A DNA stretch of 64,000 nucleotides from Allolobophora icterica (taxonomy: Eukaryota > Annelida > Clitellata > Crassiclitellata > Lumbricidae): contig OY744607.1 in assembly GCA_963556255.1 (NCBI GenBank), forward strand, positions 40,754,890-40,818,889, in the 5' to 3' direction. The position numbers were made by a program, and so were the translations under genes. Each line of letters begins with the position of its first letter. Position 1 is the first letter of the stretch. Positions 11,101-22,267 of this stretch are shown in pieces. A model generated the notes under the pieces. The model was not told the origin of the DNA, searched no databases, and saw nothing but the letters and a program-made list of their open reading frames with translations.

Positions 11101-14100
11101 TAACTTTCTGTTAAATTTTCGGGCCCCCTAAGTTGCAGGCCCCGTGCGACTGCATGGTTCGCACGCCCCTAAGGCCGGCACTGATGCATGCCTGCATTTA
11201 TGCATATATACCAAAGTTCGAACTTATGAACTCGCATGCATGTATGTATGTCTCATTTGTCTCTCATTTGCTTTATGAATGCATGTTTGTGCAATGTCGA
11301 TATTCTTATTTGTCGCCTTTTAGAATTTTCGCGAAGCCTTTACATTCTCATGCATGCATGTTTCTAGTTTGTCTGGGTCTTCCGTTAAAGACCTGGTTGG
11401 AGAAGCAGGGTCTGATGTGTGAGAACATGTGTCTCGGAACAGCAAGCGACTACGTCTGTGGAAGCGACGGAATTACTCATGCGAATCTATGCACGCTTGT
11501 GGCGTACAACTGTAGCGGGTAGGACACGGGAAGCCGTCCTCATTTCATCAGGCTGGGAATTGTTGGGGCTTGGGGTTCATTCCCTTCGGTTTGTTAGGAC
11601 TCCCACAGTCAAGTCTTCATTGCACACCCCAGGGGTCGTTTCCAACCTCCTCAGTTGATATGTGTGATTTAGCATTATTTAACTATGGGTCTCTGATAAT
11701 GAGAAAACATTTCCATGATGTATCATGTATGCATTTTTGAATTTTCTCAACAAAGAAATTGATTTTGATTCGAGTCTGACTTGCAAAATTGCTAGCGTTG
11801 AAATCAGCTGCTTTCAAATTTCGTTGACATCACTTTGCAAAATACGGATAAAATTGTCAACCTTCCCCCATGCATTGTTTTCTGCAATTTCCACACTGCA
11901 TTTCCTTATCTAGACTTCTGGTAGAAGGCGAATGCAAAGAAGAATGCGAAGTAGAATGTATGGTGTAATGTAACGTAGGCCTAATGTGAATCTCCGAAAT
12001 TTATCAGCGCCACATTAAAGTCATAGCATGTTGGGCCAGCTTCACGCCGGCGCTATATCAAATAAAGTCCTCATTAGCCAGGTTGTCTGGTCCGTTCCGG
12101 TGCCAGGTCAGGATCCAGGAGGTCAATCCGAGGAGACAGAAGGGTGCTATGGAGGAATTGTTAATGATGTGCAGAAAAAGAGGAAGAGAAGGAGGGGAGG
12201 AGAAGAAAAAGAAAAAGAAGAAGACGAAGAGGGCGAGAAAGAGGAGGAGAAGAAGTAAAAGAAGAAGACGAAGAGGAGGAGGAGGAGTAGAAGAAGAAGA
12301 AAAAGAAGAAAAAGGAAAAGGAAAAGAAGACGAAAAAGAGGAGGAGGAGGAGGAGGAGGAGAAGAAGAAGCAGGGAAGTCATTTGGGGCAGGGACATTTG
12401 CCCCTCTGATTTTTGGAGAAAAAGAAAAAAGATGTAAAAAGGAAAGGAAAAGGAGGAATGAGAAAGAGGTAAAAGAATAACAGACTCTTTTGCAGCATTG
12501 GCTTAGAGTATTGCGCATGTAGACTGAATTCAAAAATGGGCGGCGATCCCAGGGGTCGAAGGGGACAAGACGCGAACTTTAACAGTGTGGGAGACACAGT
12601 ATGAGTTGCTTCCCGTATTTTGAAGAAACACCAAATGGGTGAAAAAAATGTTTTAGCTGACGTCCTTGAGAGGAAGAAGAAGAAGAGGAGGAGGAGGAGG
12701 AGGAGGAGGAGGAGGAGGAGGAGGAGGAGGAGGAGGAGGAGGAGGAGGAGGAGGAGGAGGGGAGAAGGAGATGATGAAGATGAAGATGAAGAGGAGGAGG
12801 AGAAGAAGAAGATGTAGAAGAAGACGAGGAAGTAGAAGAAGAAGAACAAGAAGAACAAGAAGAAGAAGAAGAAGAAGAAGAAGAAGAAGAAGAAGAAGAA
12901 GAAGAAGAACAAGAAGAACAAGAAGAACAACAAGAACAAGAAGAAGAACAAGAACAAGAACAAGAACAAGAACAAGAACAAGAAGAACAAGAACAAGAAC
13001 AAGAACAACAAGAACAACAAGAACAACAAGAAGAAGCGTAGAAGAATGAGAAGAACAAGAACAAGAAGAGTGGGATTTTTTCCTTCGTATTCGACCTATA
13101 GTTTGCATTTGATTGTACAGATTTAATCACGCTCGATTTAATTATGCCACATAAGAAACTTTTTTATGGGTCTTTTTCTTTTTCGTTTCGCATTAGGTCT
13201 CGACCTTTAAGGTCTTCCCTGTTTTTATTTATGTTTGCATTTGGGCTTTATAGAGCGCATTTGCATATCCTCGCAAAAGCGCTGTGTACATGACTGTCTA
13301 AGATATGGGGCTTAATAAATGCGAAAAAATCAAAATATTTGTGTGTGGGGGCGTGTAGATATCCATTTATATGCCGGTGTGTATGACTGTGCATGTATGG
13401 CTACCTGTGTTTTTGTATCTGTGCATTTTAATTCGTTCCAGCCTTGCAACAAAGGCCGTCGTTCAGTTGTATCGAGGTCCATGCACCGCGGGTAGGTATA
13501 GACTCTTCCTAATGTCATTTTTACGTTTGCGTAGCTGCCCACACAGGGGCGCCCGCAGGCTTGAAACAATTGGACGCATACCGCAAAAAATTGAACGCAC
13601 ACCCTCCCGTCCCCTCCCTTCCCACCAGTAGTCATACACTGAAAATGACTCGGATTGACTCATTAGAAAAAATCAATTTAGATAACATCTAATGCTTTAA
13701 CATGCCGTATTGTCGGTTACCAAAAATAACGATGCGATGCCTATTCCTTGTGTGGATTTGATTTGGTGGGTGGACGCACGTGCATCCAGTACGTCACGCT
13801 GCGGGTGCCCCTGTCCCCACACGCAGCGCTAATTTAAAAAAATCTATTCATGTATTCATTTGATTGATTTTATTAACTCTTTCATAAAGCTCCAACGTGT
13901 GCACGCCAATTAAAATCTCATCGCTGTTGAGACATCTGAAAAGACCATACATTTTAAATGACTTGATTCAAAATGACAATGCAAAACGACAATGCAAATA
14001 ATTAAATTGTTGGATACAAACAGATGCGCGTTAAGACTTGCTCAGGTTTTGCGTGTTGTCGTAATCGTAATCTGAAGGTTTCTACAGCGTCCATAGAAAG

Positions 14101-15070
14101 CCATCTCGCGGGAACAAGCTTATCATATCCAGGCGCTCAGTCAAATCAGAATCAATAGGCAGGCAAGGTCGAGTTCGGTTCCAGGTCAAGATCCAATGGC
14201 GAAGCAGGTAGACAGCCAGGCGGCTGCGGAGGATGGTGTTAGAGTTGGAACGGCGAGACAGGCATGGGTGGAAGAGAACGATTCCGGAGAGGATTTGTGT
14301 AAGACAAGTGTTTTCCAGTTTTGATGAGGTCATAGTTCGTTCTTAAATAGAGCGAAAGCAACGACTCAGTGGCCAGCACGAATGGCTGAGACACAAGGCT
14401 ACCCAAAATATAACGTTCAGTTTAGGGAGAGTAAGGCAAATCGTGAATGAAAATTTACTCGATTACGTCAACATTAAGAAAAGCAAATGCATTAGGAATC
14501 GACTGCTAAACACGACGACTTAGCGTAAAGACAAATGTAACGTGGTTGTACACATGTTGGGCCTCAGTATGTAGGCCTACATATCAAATCAAAATCAAAA
14601 TCAAATCAAAAAATCTTTATTGCATCCAGACAACGTTATGTACATAATGTCAATCACCTAAAGCTATAATAATTCTTCCACGTTCCTGGAGGCAAGGTGT
14701 CCCCTAAGGGATGGTAGTCCCGCTGGGGGGGGGCATTATTCCTATATAGAAAGATATATCCTGTTGTTGATATAACCACAGGAGACAGGTAAGATTGATA
14801 TTAAGAAAAGAAGAATAAATCTTATTTAATCTTAACTATCCTACTTAGCTAGTATACTAAGATAGGCCCTTGTGCGATCGTGTGTGCCTACATACTGTAA
14901 CTTAACTAGTGGCGATCCAACCAATAAAAGGGAGGAGTCTTTATCAGCACTCATTATAAACAGTCGTAGTCGATTTTTAAATTGATAGTGACTGTATGTA
15001 TGTATATAAATATATATGTATGTACATACTTATGTGTATGTATGTATGCCTGTTTGGATGTACGTAGGCC

Positions 15071-15136
<66 letters not shown>

Positions 15137-17969
15137 TATACATGTATATATATATATGTACGTACACTGCACAGTGCCTATTCAGAACCACTCCAATAGT
15201 ATAAATCACCAATAATTATGCATTAGACCTACAACTGGGCTATGGTAACTGATTATTATAACCTAATGGCTCATACAGGTCCATCACTGAATTAACTGCA
15301 CCTGGGTGTAATTGTTTCGATAGGCGCTACATAATTTCAACGGCTGTTAAGTGTTCTCTGGTTTTGCGTCGTTCAAGATCCGCCTGTGAGCATCTGCAGC
15401 TACCTGTCGATCGGGAAGATTCATTGTCCCGAGAAGAAGGACGCTATCTGTGGAAAGCAGGACCAACGAACGTACGATAACTACTGCCAACTCCTTGAGA
15501 GAAACTGCAGGTATAGGCAACGCAATCAATACAATGCATGGCATGTTACGTACGCAATCCCTCAAACAATACAATTTTTACAATACCTCACATTGCATTG
15601 TGTTGCATCTCATTATACTATACCATGCGCCACTACACTACATTAGTTTACACTTTTTAGACCAAAGTAACGCCTCTGCTCCAAAGAAACTGAAGTTTGG
15701 ATTGCTTAAATCTTTTTTGGTGACTCGACTGTTCAGACATTTAACGTTGTTTTTATTCTACTATATGTCCATCACCGACTATATGAATGGTATTTGTAAG
15801 TCGTTATAATTATATGTACATTCATGTTACACACAAAATTCAGCGTTGCGTTCCCACTTCTTCAAGGATAGGCCTATCTCTGACACGACTGTCACAAGAG
15901 CATTGGTCTGAAGTCGCCTTGATTACTGTTCCTCTCTTCTGTTGGAAGCACAAAGTCAAACATGCTGAAACTTTAAACAATTCAGAATTCTTTGGCTCGG
16001 TCAAAATATGAGAAACATAATCTTTAGGCTTAAAACTTTGCACTGGCTTCCTGTACGGGAAAGGATTTGTTTAAATTGGGCTTATAATTGTAGTCTACCA
16101 AACATTGAAAGCTGGCCAACCACAGTATTTAAAGTCAGTCTTGACTTCTCCGACTGGTCATCATAAAAGAGGTCATCTGATTGTCCTTCTCTGGTCATAC
16201 CTAGGACTAGAACTGTTCTTGGTGAACGAACTTCTTCTGTTGCCGGGCCTATATTTTGTAACTCTCTTCCTGCATCTGACTGTTCTGCTCAGTCTTTAAG
16301 GCATAGTTCGAGAATTCCTGACTTTCGGTTTTAAAATTCGTAAAAATTCGCGAATTTTTTGTCTTTTTTAAAATTCGTAAACATTCGTAAAAATTCGTTG
16401 GGCCATTGTTGGGCCTTTTTTTACATTGATAGTTGGTTTTGCAAAAACAGCGTAAGCAACAAAACAAATGTGATGACGTCATTATTTGTTGTGTTAAGCT
16501 TCTGCTTAGAATTTAATGTAAAATTCAGTATAAAAGTTGATTAAGTAACGAGTTAATTTAGTCAAAATGTAATTTTGTCAAGATGAAAGAACATGGACCG
16601 GAGTGGAAGTATTTAGTCATTTTGGGGGAGATGCAAGGGGTAGGCCCCTAATCCAAAAATACAGTGTTGTTTTTGTGACAAGGAATTTGCTGGTTGTTTT
16701 GCCGGAATTCGGGAGCATTTGCATTGCGAAAATGCAGAAACCATCATTTTTAGTCATTCGCCCTAAAAACCTCAAAAAACCTGTCAAAACCTCTCTTTTT
16801 CCTCCAAATTTCATTACTCAGGTCTCTACAGGAGGTAAGTATACGCTGTATACCCGCGTATACCCTCGTCTAGAGCGCTGAGTATACGCTCTCAAATTTC
16901 CCTAGAGGTGAGTATACGCTGTATACCCGCGTATACGCTCCACTACAGCCCTGCTTTTAACCATGTTTGGTTGCAAGCTGTGTTAGTGGCTGACTGGTGA
17001 CACTGCAGCTCCATGGGGCACTGGTGGTTTTTCGTTCTGTCACACACACCAACTATGATAGAAATCGAAGTTCAAGACTCCAAGTAGAACAGTAACTGAA
17101 TATCAGTATTATTGTGTTGCTAGTCAGATATCTTTTACGGCTGATTGATTGCCTATGACATTGACATTTACTTGCTTAAAAAGTTCAAAAGTAAACAAAT
17201 AATAAAATTCGTTGCCATGGCAAAGAATTCTATTATTTTATAATTTGACGAATTTTTCCGAATTTTAAAACTGCAATTTTAAAATTCGTTAAAATTCGTG
17301 AATTTTTAAAATTCGTAAAATTCGTAAAATGCGAATTCTCGAACTATGCTTTAAGGCATTTCGTTCTCAGCTTAAGACTTAACTTTTGAAATTGCTGATC
17401 TTCCATAGAATGCCCGTCTGTTTTAGCGGACTGAACTTCAAGATATTGACCTAATTTAGATATTGACGTAATTACGTATTGACCTAATTACGTGTTGACC
17501 TATTTACGTATTGACCTAATAACGTTTTGACCTACTTACGTATTGACCTAATTAGGGATTGACCTACTTACGTATTGATTATGGAGCACCACCGGTTTCA
17601 CAATACAATGCAACACAACTGTATTCGATATAACCCTTCTTCCAAAGTTCATACTTGGACATACGACCATCGATCGATAGCACTGCCAAGTGTGAGTGAA
17701 AGACTTACTCAATGTTGTTCTTACACAACGACCGCGTCAGTGGAAACTCGAACCCGTGCTCTTCGTATTACACGCCGAGCACTCCATCCTTTCAGCTACC
17801 GTGCCCACGGTTGATGTCTTGTGCCTTAGCACCTGCGTGATAGTTGCAAATACAAGCTACTGATTAAATTAGGCCTAAATTAAATCCTTGTTTGTGTTTT
17901 CTGCGGACACACAGGACGAAACCCGGAGTCGACATCGCTTACAGAGGAGCCTGTCGCCCGATAGGATAA
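8107..17969 (+). CDS. Kazal gene A: secreted two-Kazal-domain protein, 144 aa (5 exons)
   Basis: Exons 8107-8152, 11368-11518, 13442-13491, 15378-15510, 17915-17969 (435 nt, stop TAA). Intron phases are 1,2,1,2, matching gene B exactly. Residues 1-15 are a hydrophobic signal peptide ([15 protein letters not shown]). Kazal domain 1 has Cys 33, 37, 46, 57, 64, 80, with the CGSDG signature; its usual Tyr is His (THAN). Kazal domain 2 has Cys 89, 99, 107, 119, 126, 140, with TYDNYC. All twelve cysteines are present. Kazal domains are extracellular serine-protease inhibitors or follistatin-like modules. By the family rule (second residue after Cys2), P1 would be Gly39 in domain 1, which is unfavourable, and Glu101 in domain 2. 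The protein ends four residues after the last Cys: relative to gene C a one-base insertion after CGC brings TAA into frame and removes the Ser/Thr tail. Intron 1 seems to use a GC donor. Introns hold many transposons. Confidence 0.82.
8547..9818. mobile_element. hAT-type non-autonomous element, 1272 bp, intact TSD
   Basis: Terminal repeats CAGTGGCGTACCGAG / CTCCGTACGCCACTG and a perfect 8-bp target duplication CACTAGGT at 8539-8546 and 9819-9826. The ends carry the GC-rich 'GGGGCGAGTCGCCCC / GGGCGGCAT' sequence typical of these elements, while the interior is AT-rich without a transposase frame. Inserted in intron 1 of Kazal A. Confidence 0.88.
9880..10075 (+). pseudogene. LINE APE-type endonuclease fragment
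   Basis: Frame reading [15 protein letters not shown]..., then [11 protein letters not shown]. The GDFN motif and the 'P.RIT' segment are diagnostic of the C-terminal part of the apurinic-type endonuclease of CR1/L2/RTE-type LINEs. A stop after TELS and the absence of the RT show a fragment. It runs directly into the inverted-duplication structure at 10030-10347. Confidence 0.7.
10030..10347. repeat. Compound direct/inverted duplication ending in a perfect 34-bp palindrome
   Basis: A roughly 90-bp segment (10035-10128) is repeated directly at 10150-10239. Part of it (10130-10180) returns inverted at 10243-10292 with one mismatch. The structure closes with arms 10279-10312 and 10314-10347, perfect complements separated by one base. 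The sequence belongs to the adjacent LINE endonuclease fragment. Confidence 0.9.
10862..11183. mobile_element. hAT-like MITE, 322 bp
   Basis: Inverted ends CAGTGCCGGCCTCAGG / CCTAAGGCCGGCACTG. 'GGGCC(G/C)CGTGC' and 'GGGCCCCC' lie just inside both ends. Flanked by degenerate ATGTATGC/ATGCATGC repeats, so the target duplication cannot be read cleanly. Lies in intron 1 of Kazal A, about 180 bp before exon 2. Confidence 0.75.
11368..11518 (+). CDS. Kazal A exon 2 (first five cysteines of domain 1)
   Basis: Acceptor TTTCTAG|TT, phase 1; donor GCGG|GTAGGA, phase 2. Encodes [10 protein letters not shown].. then C-x3-C-x8-C-GSDG-..-C..C. The start aligns with the gene B exon 2 start (ACLGSPIHDR). 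Confidence 0.82.
12150..13070. repeat. Purine-rich GAA/GAG/AAC array with a MITE fragment inside
   Basis: Almost pure purine + strand at 12165-12375 (GAA/GAG) and 12668-13060 ((GAG)n, then (GAA)n, then (GAACAA)n). Between them, 12534-12660 is a fragment of the GGCGGCGATCCC hAT-like MITE family ('TTTTGAAGAAACACCAAATGGGTG'). Long mirror-like purine runs can form triplex DNA. The long frames here are spurious. In intron 2 of Kazal A. Confidence 0.9.
13442..13491 (+). CDS. Kazal A exon 3 (end of domain 1)
   Basis: Acceptor CGTTCCAG|C, donor GCGG|GTAGGT, phases 2 then 1, exactly 50 nt as in gene B exon 3. Encodes [17 protein letters not shown], aligning with gene B GRSTKVVEELYEGVCSA. It supplies the sixth cysteine of domain 1. 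Confidence 0.82.
13544..13813. mobile_element. hAT-type MITE, 270 bp
   Basis: Ends CAGGGGCGCCCGCAG / CTGCGGGTGCCCCTG. Flanking 8-mers TGCCCACA (13536-13543) and TCCCCACA (13814-13821) differ at one base, a diverged 8-bp target duplication. No coding capacity. It lies 52 bp after exon 3 of Kazal A. Confidence 0.82.
14590..14740 (-). mobile_element. Possible LINE 3' end, minus strand
   Basis: Read on the minus strand it ends ...GTCTGGATGCAATAAAGATTTTTTGATTTGATTTTG, a polyadenylation-like signal followed by a TGATTT-repeat tail. A similar tail is at 49915. Confidence 0.45.
15074..15150. repeat. (TA)n microsatellite
   Basis: About 30 TA units, preceded by degenerate GTATGTAT at 14995-15060. In intron 3 of Kazal A. 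Confidence 0.95.
15378..15510 (+). CDS. Kazal A exon 4 (first five cysteines of domain 2)
   Basis: Acceptor CGTTCAAG|AT (weak pyrimidine tract), donor TGCAG|GTATAG, phases 1 then 2. Encodes [38 protein letters not shown]. Gene B exon 4 aligns along the whole length (DPTETRCQKLNAKILRCPEK..). Confidence 0.85.
16020..17410 (+). pseudogene. LINE tail split by a hAT insertion
   Basis: 16020-16301 reads '[14 protein letters not shown]', '..[25 protein letters not shown]' and continues after the inserted element at 17349-17410 ('[12 protein letters not shown]'). Both halves belong to one L2/CR1-like ORF2 tail, interrupted at 16302-17348. Confidence 0.75.
16302..17348 (+). mobile_element. hAT element with BED zinc-finger remnant, 1047 bp
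   Basis: Terminal repeats CATAGTTCGAGAATTC / GAATTCTCGAACTATG with 8-bp target duplication CTTTAAGG (16294-16301, 17349-17356). Arrays of AAAATTCGT line both ends. Inside, about 16660-16740 reads [20 protein letters not shown] followed by H-C, a BED-type zinc finger as found at the N-terminus of hAT transposases, preceded by MKEHGPEWK. The rest of the transposase is missing. A repeat rich in GTATAC (16830-16950) is a secondary insertion. A second copy is at 24065-24946. Confidence 0.85.
17448..17576. repeat. 16-bp minisatellite, about 8 copies
   Basis: Unit GACCTAATTACGTATT with substitutions (GACCTACTTACGTATT, GACCTAATAACGTTTT and others), head to tail. In intron 4 of Kazal A. Confidence 0.9.
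17640..17815 (-). mobile_element. tRNA-derived SINE, minus strand
   Basis: On the minus strand the head is GGTAGCTGAAAGGATGGAGTGC (shown in two parts: box A-like TAGCTGAAAGG and GATGGAGTGC), then box B-like GGGTTCGAGT. The same head occurs at 20637 (+), 60676 (+), and on the minus strand at 20135 and 56118, so this is one SINE family. It lies about 100 bp before exon 5 of Kazal A. Confidence 0.75.
17915..17969 (+). CDS. Kazal A exon 5 (last cysteine, short end)
   Basis: Acceptor GGACACACAG|G, phase 2. Encodes [18 protein letters not shown] and TAA. There are 13 residues between Cys126 and Cys140, the same as gene B. Compared with gene C the run CGCCGAGAGG has become CGCCCGATAGG; the extra base creates the stop. 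The old tail frame downstream also contains TAG and TAA, so the loss is not recent or easily reversible. Confidence 0.8.
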
Positions 17970-18221
17970 ACAGAGTCTACGATCGTAAAACTCCACAGCA
18001 AAAGATACTGCATCACGCAATGCATCCTCTCTCTCTCATCCGTCTCCTCCCTCTCGCCTTCCACCACCAAGTTGTCCTCCTCATCACCATAAGCAGCAGC
18101 AGATGCAGCAGCAATAACAACAGTAACAACATCATCATCTGACACTTCAACTCTACCACCAATCCCCGAACAACCATTGCCTCCTCCCAACATCATCATC
18201 ATCATCCTCATCCTCATCATT

Positions 18222-18610
18222 CTCCTCCTCCTCCTCCTCCTCCTCCTCCTCCTCCTCATCACCATCATCATCATTATCAGTAGTATAGTAGTAATAGCAG
18301 CAGCAGCAGCAGCAAAAGGGTCATTCAACACTGCCTTGACCACCACCACTACCGCCATCCCCAAAACTGCCACCTCCTCTCCATCATCATCGGTAACAGT
18401 ATCATCCACTGCCTCCTTCACCACCACCACCACCACCACCACCACCACCACCACCACCACCACCACCACCACCACCACCACCACCACCACCACCACCACC
18501 ACCACCACCACCACCACCACCACCACCACCACCACCACCACCACCACCACCACCACCTCGTCCTCCTCCTCCTCCTCCTCCTCCTCCTCTTCTTCCTCTT
18601 CCTCCTCATC
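18222..18610. repeat. (CTC)n and (ACC)n microsatellites
   Basis: (CTC)n at 18222-18262, (ACC)n of about 46 units at 18419-18557, then (CTC)n/TTC to 18610. The long Thr, Val and Trp frames over this tract are spurious. Confidence 0.95.
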
Positions 18611-19225
18611 TCGTAATAACTCTTCTCCAATCTAATGCAAGGACTCGCCTCTTCAAGCAACAGGATGTCCTGAAAAATGGGAAATGGACACATTGACTGA
18701 CTCAGTTGCCTACAACTAAAATCACTACGGATTCAAAGACTTCTTCATTATTCTTTAAACATTTCCTTTTCAATAGAACTTATCCGTCATCCCCTCAGTA
18801 CAGTTCTATTACGTACAGCTTCTTTTCTCCTGAATTTAAAATCGATCATTAGATTTTTATTAATCGCTGTCACATGAGTATTCTGCATAAATCCTCTGCA
18901 TTGCTTGCAGTTATTCACTTCGTCTTCTTACTTGCTTCAATAGATTAGCGTCGATACGATACAACTAATACGTTAAAGCAGTCGGTAAAGAACTTATTGT
19001 AAGGTACGAATGACTCGAGATTAAGAGCTGTCTTCGTAAACACTCGAACTATTATTATTAGTATTATTATTTCCCCCCATTATTATTTTTCCCCGAGGTA
19101 CATGTTATTATTATTATAACTCATTATTATTACTATTATTATTAGTAGTAGGCCTAGTAGTATTATTACTACTCTTATTAGTAGTAGTATTACTACTACT
19201 CTTATTAGTGGTAGTATTACTATAC

Positions 19226-19565
<340 letters not shown>

Positions 19566-19839
19566 TTCAGTGTTAAAATGATCCCTATAAGGAACAAAAA
19601 TTGTTAAGAGTATAAAAATTCATCTCCGAGAAATCAGGACTCGTACCAGATTTCACAACCTTCCACAAATGTGCCTCTGAATGCAATGACGTTGTGGCGC
19701 AGGACACAGATGGAAAGACGTTGGAAAAGGAAATTAGTTTCACGTCGATCTCCAGAGACAATTGAAACGCGACCTCAAAACTCAGAGAGAAACTCTGCAC
19801 CTTCCGCATAAATTACAGGGCCAAGGGTTCAAAGGCAAG

Positions 19840-19965
19840 AAATTATTATTATTATCGTCGTTATTATTAGTTTATTGTTTGCCCCAAGGTGCATGTAAAT
19901 ATGATCCCTCGGACACTTAAATACTAATTAAAAGATAGATCAACACCCAAAACCCAAAACGGCCA
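19840..19965 (-). mobile_element. Retroposon end next to (ATT)n
   Basis: (ATT)n, then TTTGCCCCAAGGTGCATGTA and ATGATCCCTCGGACACTTAA..ACTAATTAAAAGATAG and CGGCCACT. It is the same unit as at 41655-41740, 41770-41840 and 41970-42050. Read on the minus strand it is a 3' end with an AAT tail. Confidence 0.65.
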
Positions 19966-19974
19966 CTGATTATC

Positions 19975-20135
19975 ACTATGCATTTATTAAGCGCCACTAC
20001 TTAATGACCAAGCATCAATCGATGGCGCTGAGCAATTGCGAGCAAAGAGCTTGTTCAAGATCCTTACCACCGTAACCGTCACAGGGAAGGCTCGTATTCT
20101 CGAGAACCCGTATTCCGCGTTACAAGGCGGCGAGC
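19975..20135 (-). mobile_element. tRNA-derived SINE, minus strand
   Basis: Minus-strand reading: GGGTTCTCGAGAATACGAG, then GACGGTTACGGTGG, AAGGATCTTGAACAAGCTC, CAATTGCTCAGCGCCATC and the tail GGCGCTTAATAAATGCATAG. The same body and tail as the SINE at 60676-60860. Confidence 0.7.
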
Positions 20136-20327
20136 GCAACACACAATCGGGTGCATTGTGGTTACTATTTCGAAGCCACGAACTAAAGAAAAGAATCCAA
20201 ATGTCCTGTTCGTTTAGTCATTGGTCTGATTTGAAGTAATCGCTCGTAGCGAAGTCGAGCACCATCTGATGTCTTCATATTTACGGCTAAGCATGAAAAT
20301 CTTAAACTCATTAAACCTCTTAATGTA

Positions 20328-20329
<2 letters not shown>

Positions 20330-20374
<45 letters not shown>

Positions 20375-20397
20375 TATATATATATTATATATATATG
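20330..20397. repeat. (TA)n microsatellite
   Basis: TA tract with AATTATA interruptions. Confidence 0.95.
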
Positions 20398-20636
20398 AGT
20401 TCATGGGCTAAGTTAGACCGTTGTCACTGGTCCTTGCAAGTCATGTAACAGCCGCTTAACACCGATAACTGTAGACCTAGCACACCGAACAGCGAGCGCC
20501 TTACAAATAGAAGTATAAGAGATATAACATAGAGAAGAAGAAGAGCACTTCCTTAAGCTAGCCCTGAGGCAGTGATAGAGTGGGTGTTAACTCATGAACC
20601 GTTAATTCATTCCTATCAAATCACTAGGGTACGGTA

Positions 20637-20790
20637 GCCGAATGGAAAGAGTGCTGAGCCTCTAACCTGAAGAGTACGGGTTCGAACCTTCACTCAGGAG
20701 GCCAAAGTGTAAAAACCATTAGCAACCCGTTAATCCATATTTGCTCACCTCTCAAATTTGAAAGGAGGTCAATATCGAATAAGCCTACAT
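20637..20790 (+). mobile_element. tRNA-derived SINE head
   Basis: ACGGTAGCCGAATGG (box A-like), GAGTGCTGAGCC, and ACGGGTTCGAACC (box B) spaced as in a tRNA, followed by a body that fades out. Not a functional tRNA: no matched acceptor stem or clear anticodon arm. Confidence 0.65.
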
Positions 20791-21120
20791 TGTGTATAAT
20801 TATAGTTTTTAGTCTGATGGGATAGAAATCGCTGGTTGAAAGATAGCTTAAACTCCTTGATTTGTTGGACGTAATTGGTCACGACAGTCACGACATTCAC
20901 GACTGTTACGAGAGTGACGACAGGTTACCGTTGCTGGACTTTTAAGACTTAAGTCAGAGGTTAGGACAGAAATAATAATATGCGACGATTTCCTCTACAG
21001 CAGCGTCTCCAGCGAACACAGATAGAAAACGATCAAATCGATGGCACACACAGAAGAAGATGACAGCCAACTCAGGAAACATAATATTTCAAGCCGTCTT
21101 AGAGGCACTGCTTAGATCTG
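20791..21120. other. No recognised feature
   Basis: Contains a short CACGACA/TCACGAC repeat near 20880-20930. No gene seen. Confidence 0.4.
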
Positions 21121-21184
21121 TTAGATAGATTGCTGTGTTAAGCACCATTGTGAGGATTTTGAAAACGCTTCACAAATAGCCCGA

Positions 21185-21480
21185 TACATACATACATGCA
21201 TACATACATACATACATACATACATACATACATACATACATACATACATACATACATACATACATACATACATACATACATACATACATACATACATACA
21301 TACATACATACATACATACATACATACATACATACATACATACATACATACATACATACATACATACATACATACATACATACATACATACATACATACA
21401 TACATACATACATACATACGTACATACATACGTACATACATACGTACATACATGCATACATGCAATTCATACATATTTAC
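21185..21480. repeat. (CATA)n tetranucleotide microsatellite
   Basis: About 60 nearly perfect CATA units at 21185-21420, then variants with CGTA and ATGC to about 21600. The MYVC and HTYI frames are spurious. Confidence 0.97.
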
Positions 21481-21639
21481 ATGCATGCTTACATACATAT
21501 ACTCATATATACGTACATATAATATGCATACATACATACGTATACATACATGCGTAAAATTGCGTATACATACATTCATACATATAGACATACATATAAC
21601 CATAACCTATACAGCGAACGCAGAGTACTCTCTGTGATA

Positions 21640-22100
21640 CCTCCTCACAAAACAAAAACAAAATTTAGAATTCTCTGCATAAACAAGGAATATTTAATCG
21701 GCCAATAACAAATAGGTGCTAGTAACTCATGTTTAGCATATCCACAAATTCAGAATTTGTAATTAAACTTGTATACACTGGATAAAAAACAATTTGATTT
21801 AATGAGACTTAGAATCCTTCTAATTTATAGACAAAACCACGAATATTAACTGGCCTAACTCAGAGGGCTTGGTAAAAATTGTTTAAAATATGAGTGCTTC
21901 TGTGGGCTTGTTTTCAATACATGCATAATTAAGTATGCTCATCTACTCACTTTTATCTTTAACGCTTGGCGGAGTTGCCAGACTTTGCACTTACGAACAA
22001 CGGTTTGCACTCAAAGTTCGACGCAGTAAAGGAATATTATTCCGATATCTTGAACAGTTGTTTTAAAATCTGCATCGATCGCATATCAATTGACTTCGGT
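21640..22100. other. Upstream region of Kazal B, no recognised feature
   Basis: AT-rich unique sequence. I see no repeat and no open frame of interest. Confidence 0.4.
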
Positions 22101-22106
22101 TGGTAT

Positions 22107-22112
22107 TATAAA
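22107..22112 (+). promoter_or_regulatory. TATA box of Kazal gene B
   Basis: TATAAA within TATTATAAATG, 112 bp upstream of the ATG at 22219. Kazal A has it 114 bp upstream. Confidence 0.55.
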
Positions 22113-22218
22113 TGACTTCATACCTTAGCAGTCTTGAATGCGTAGGCGAAGCTCAACTTCGCAACGTTTTCTTGGGCTTGTGTCATTGGCTTTCTACAGA
22201 GAAGATTACACAGACATC

Positions 22219-22267
22219 ATGGGAAACGTCATCCAAATTGGACTCATCCTTGTCTTTGCAGCAGGAG
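22219..22267 (+). CDS. Kazal B exon 1 (signal peptide)
   Basis: ATG with A/C-rich context (GACATCATGG, G at +4). 16 codons plus one base, donor GGAG|GTAGAA, phase 1. Confidence 0.85.

Noticed and set aside
12379..13130. Long Ser/Leu/Phe/Arg-rich frames at 12.4-13.1 kb
   Set aside because: Purine-rich simple repeat, not coding.
15737..15809. Alternative last exon of Kazal A ending YMNGICKSL
   Set aside because: Phase fits, but 21 residues would separate the last two cysteines. The exon at 17915 has the correct 13-residue spacing and matches genes B and C.
20637..20720. A functional tRNA gene
   Set aside because: Box A and B are present, but no acceptor-stem pairing, and the head is repeated in five places with the same SINE body.
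21121..21603. MYVC/HTYI repeat frames over the CATA array
   Set aside because: Perfect tetranucleotide repeat gives an open frame in all phases; no conserved flank.
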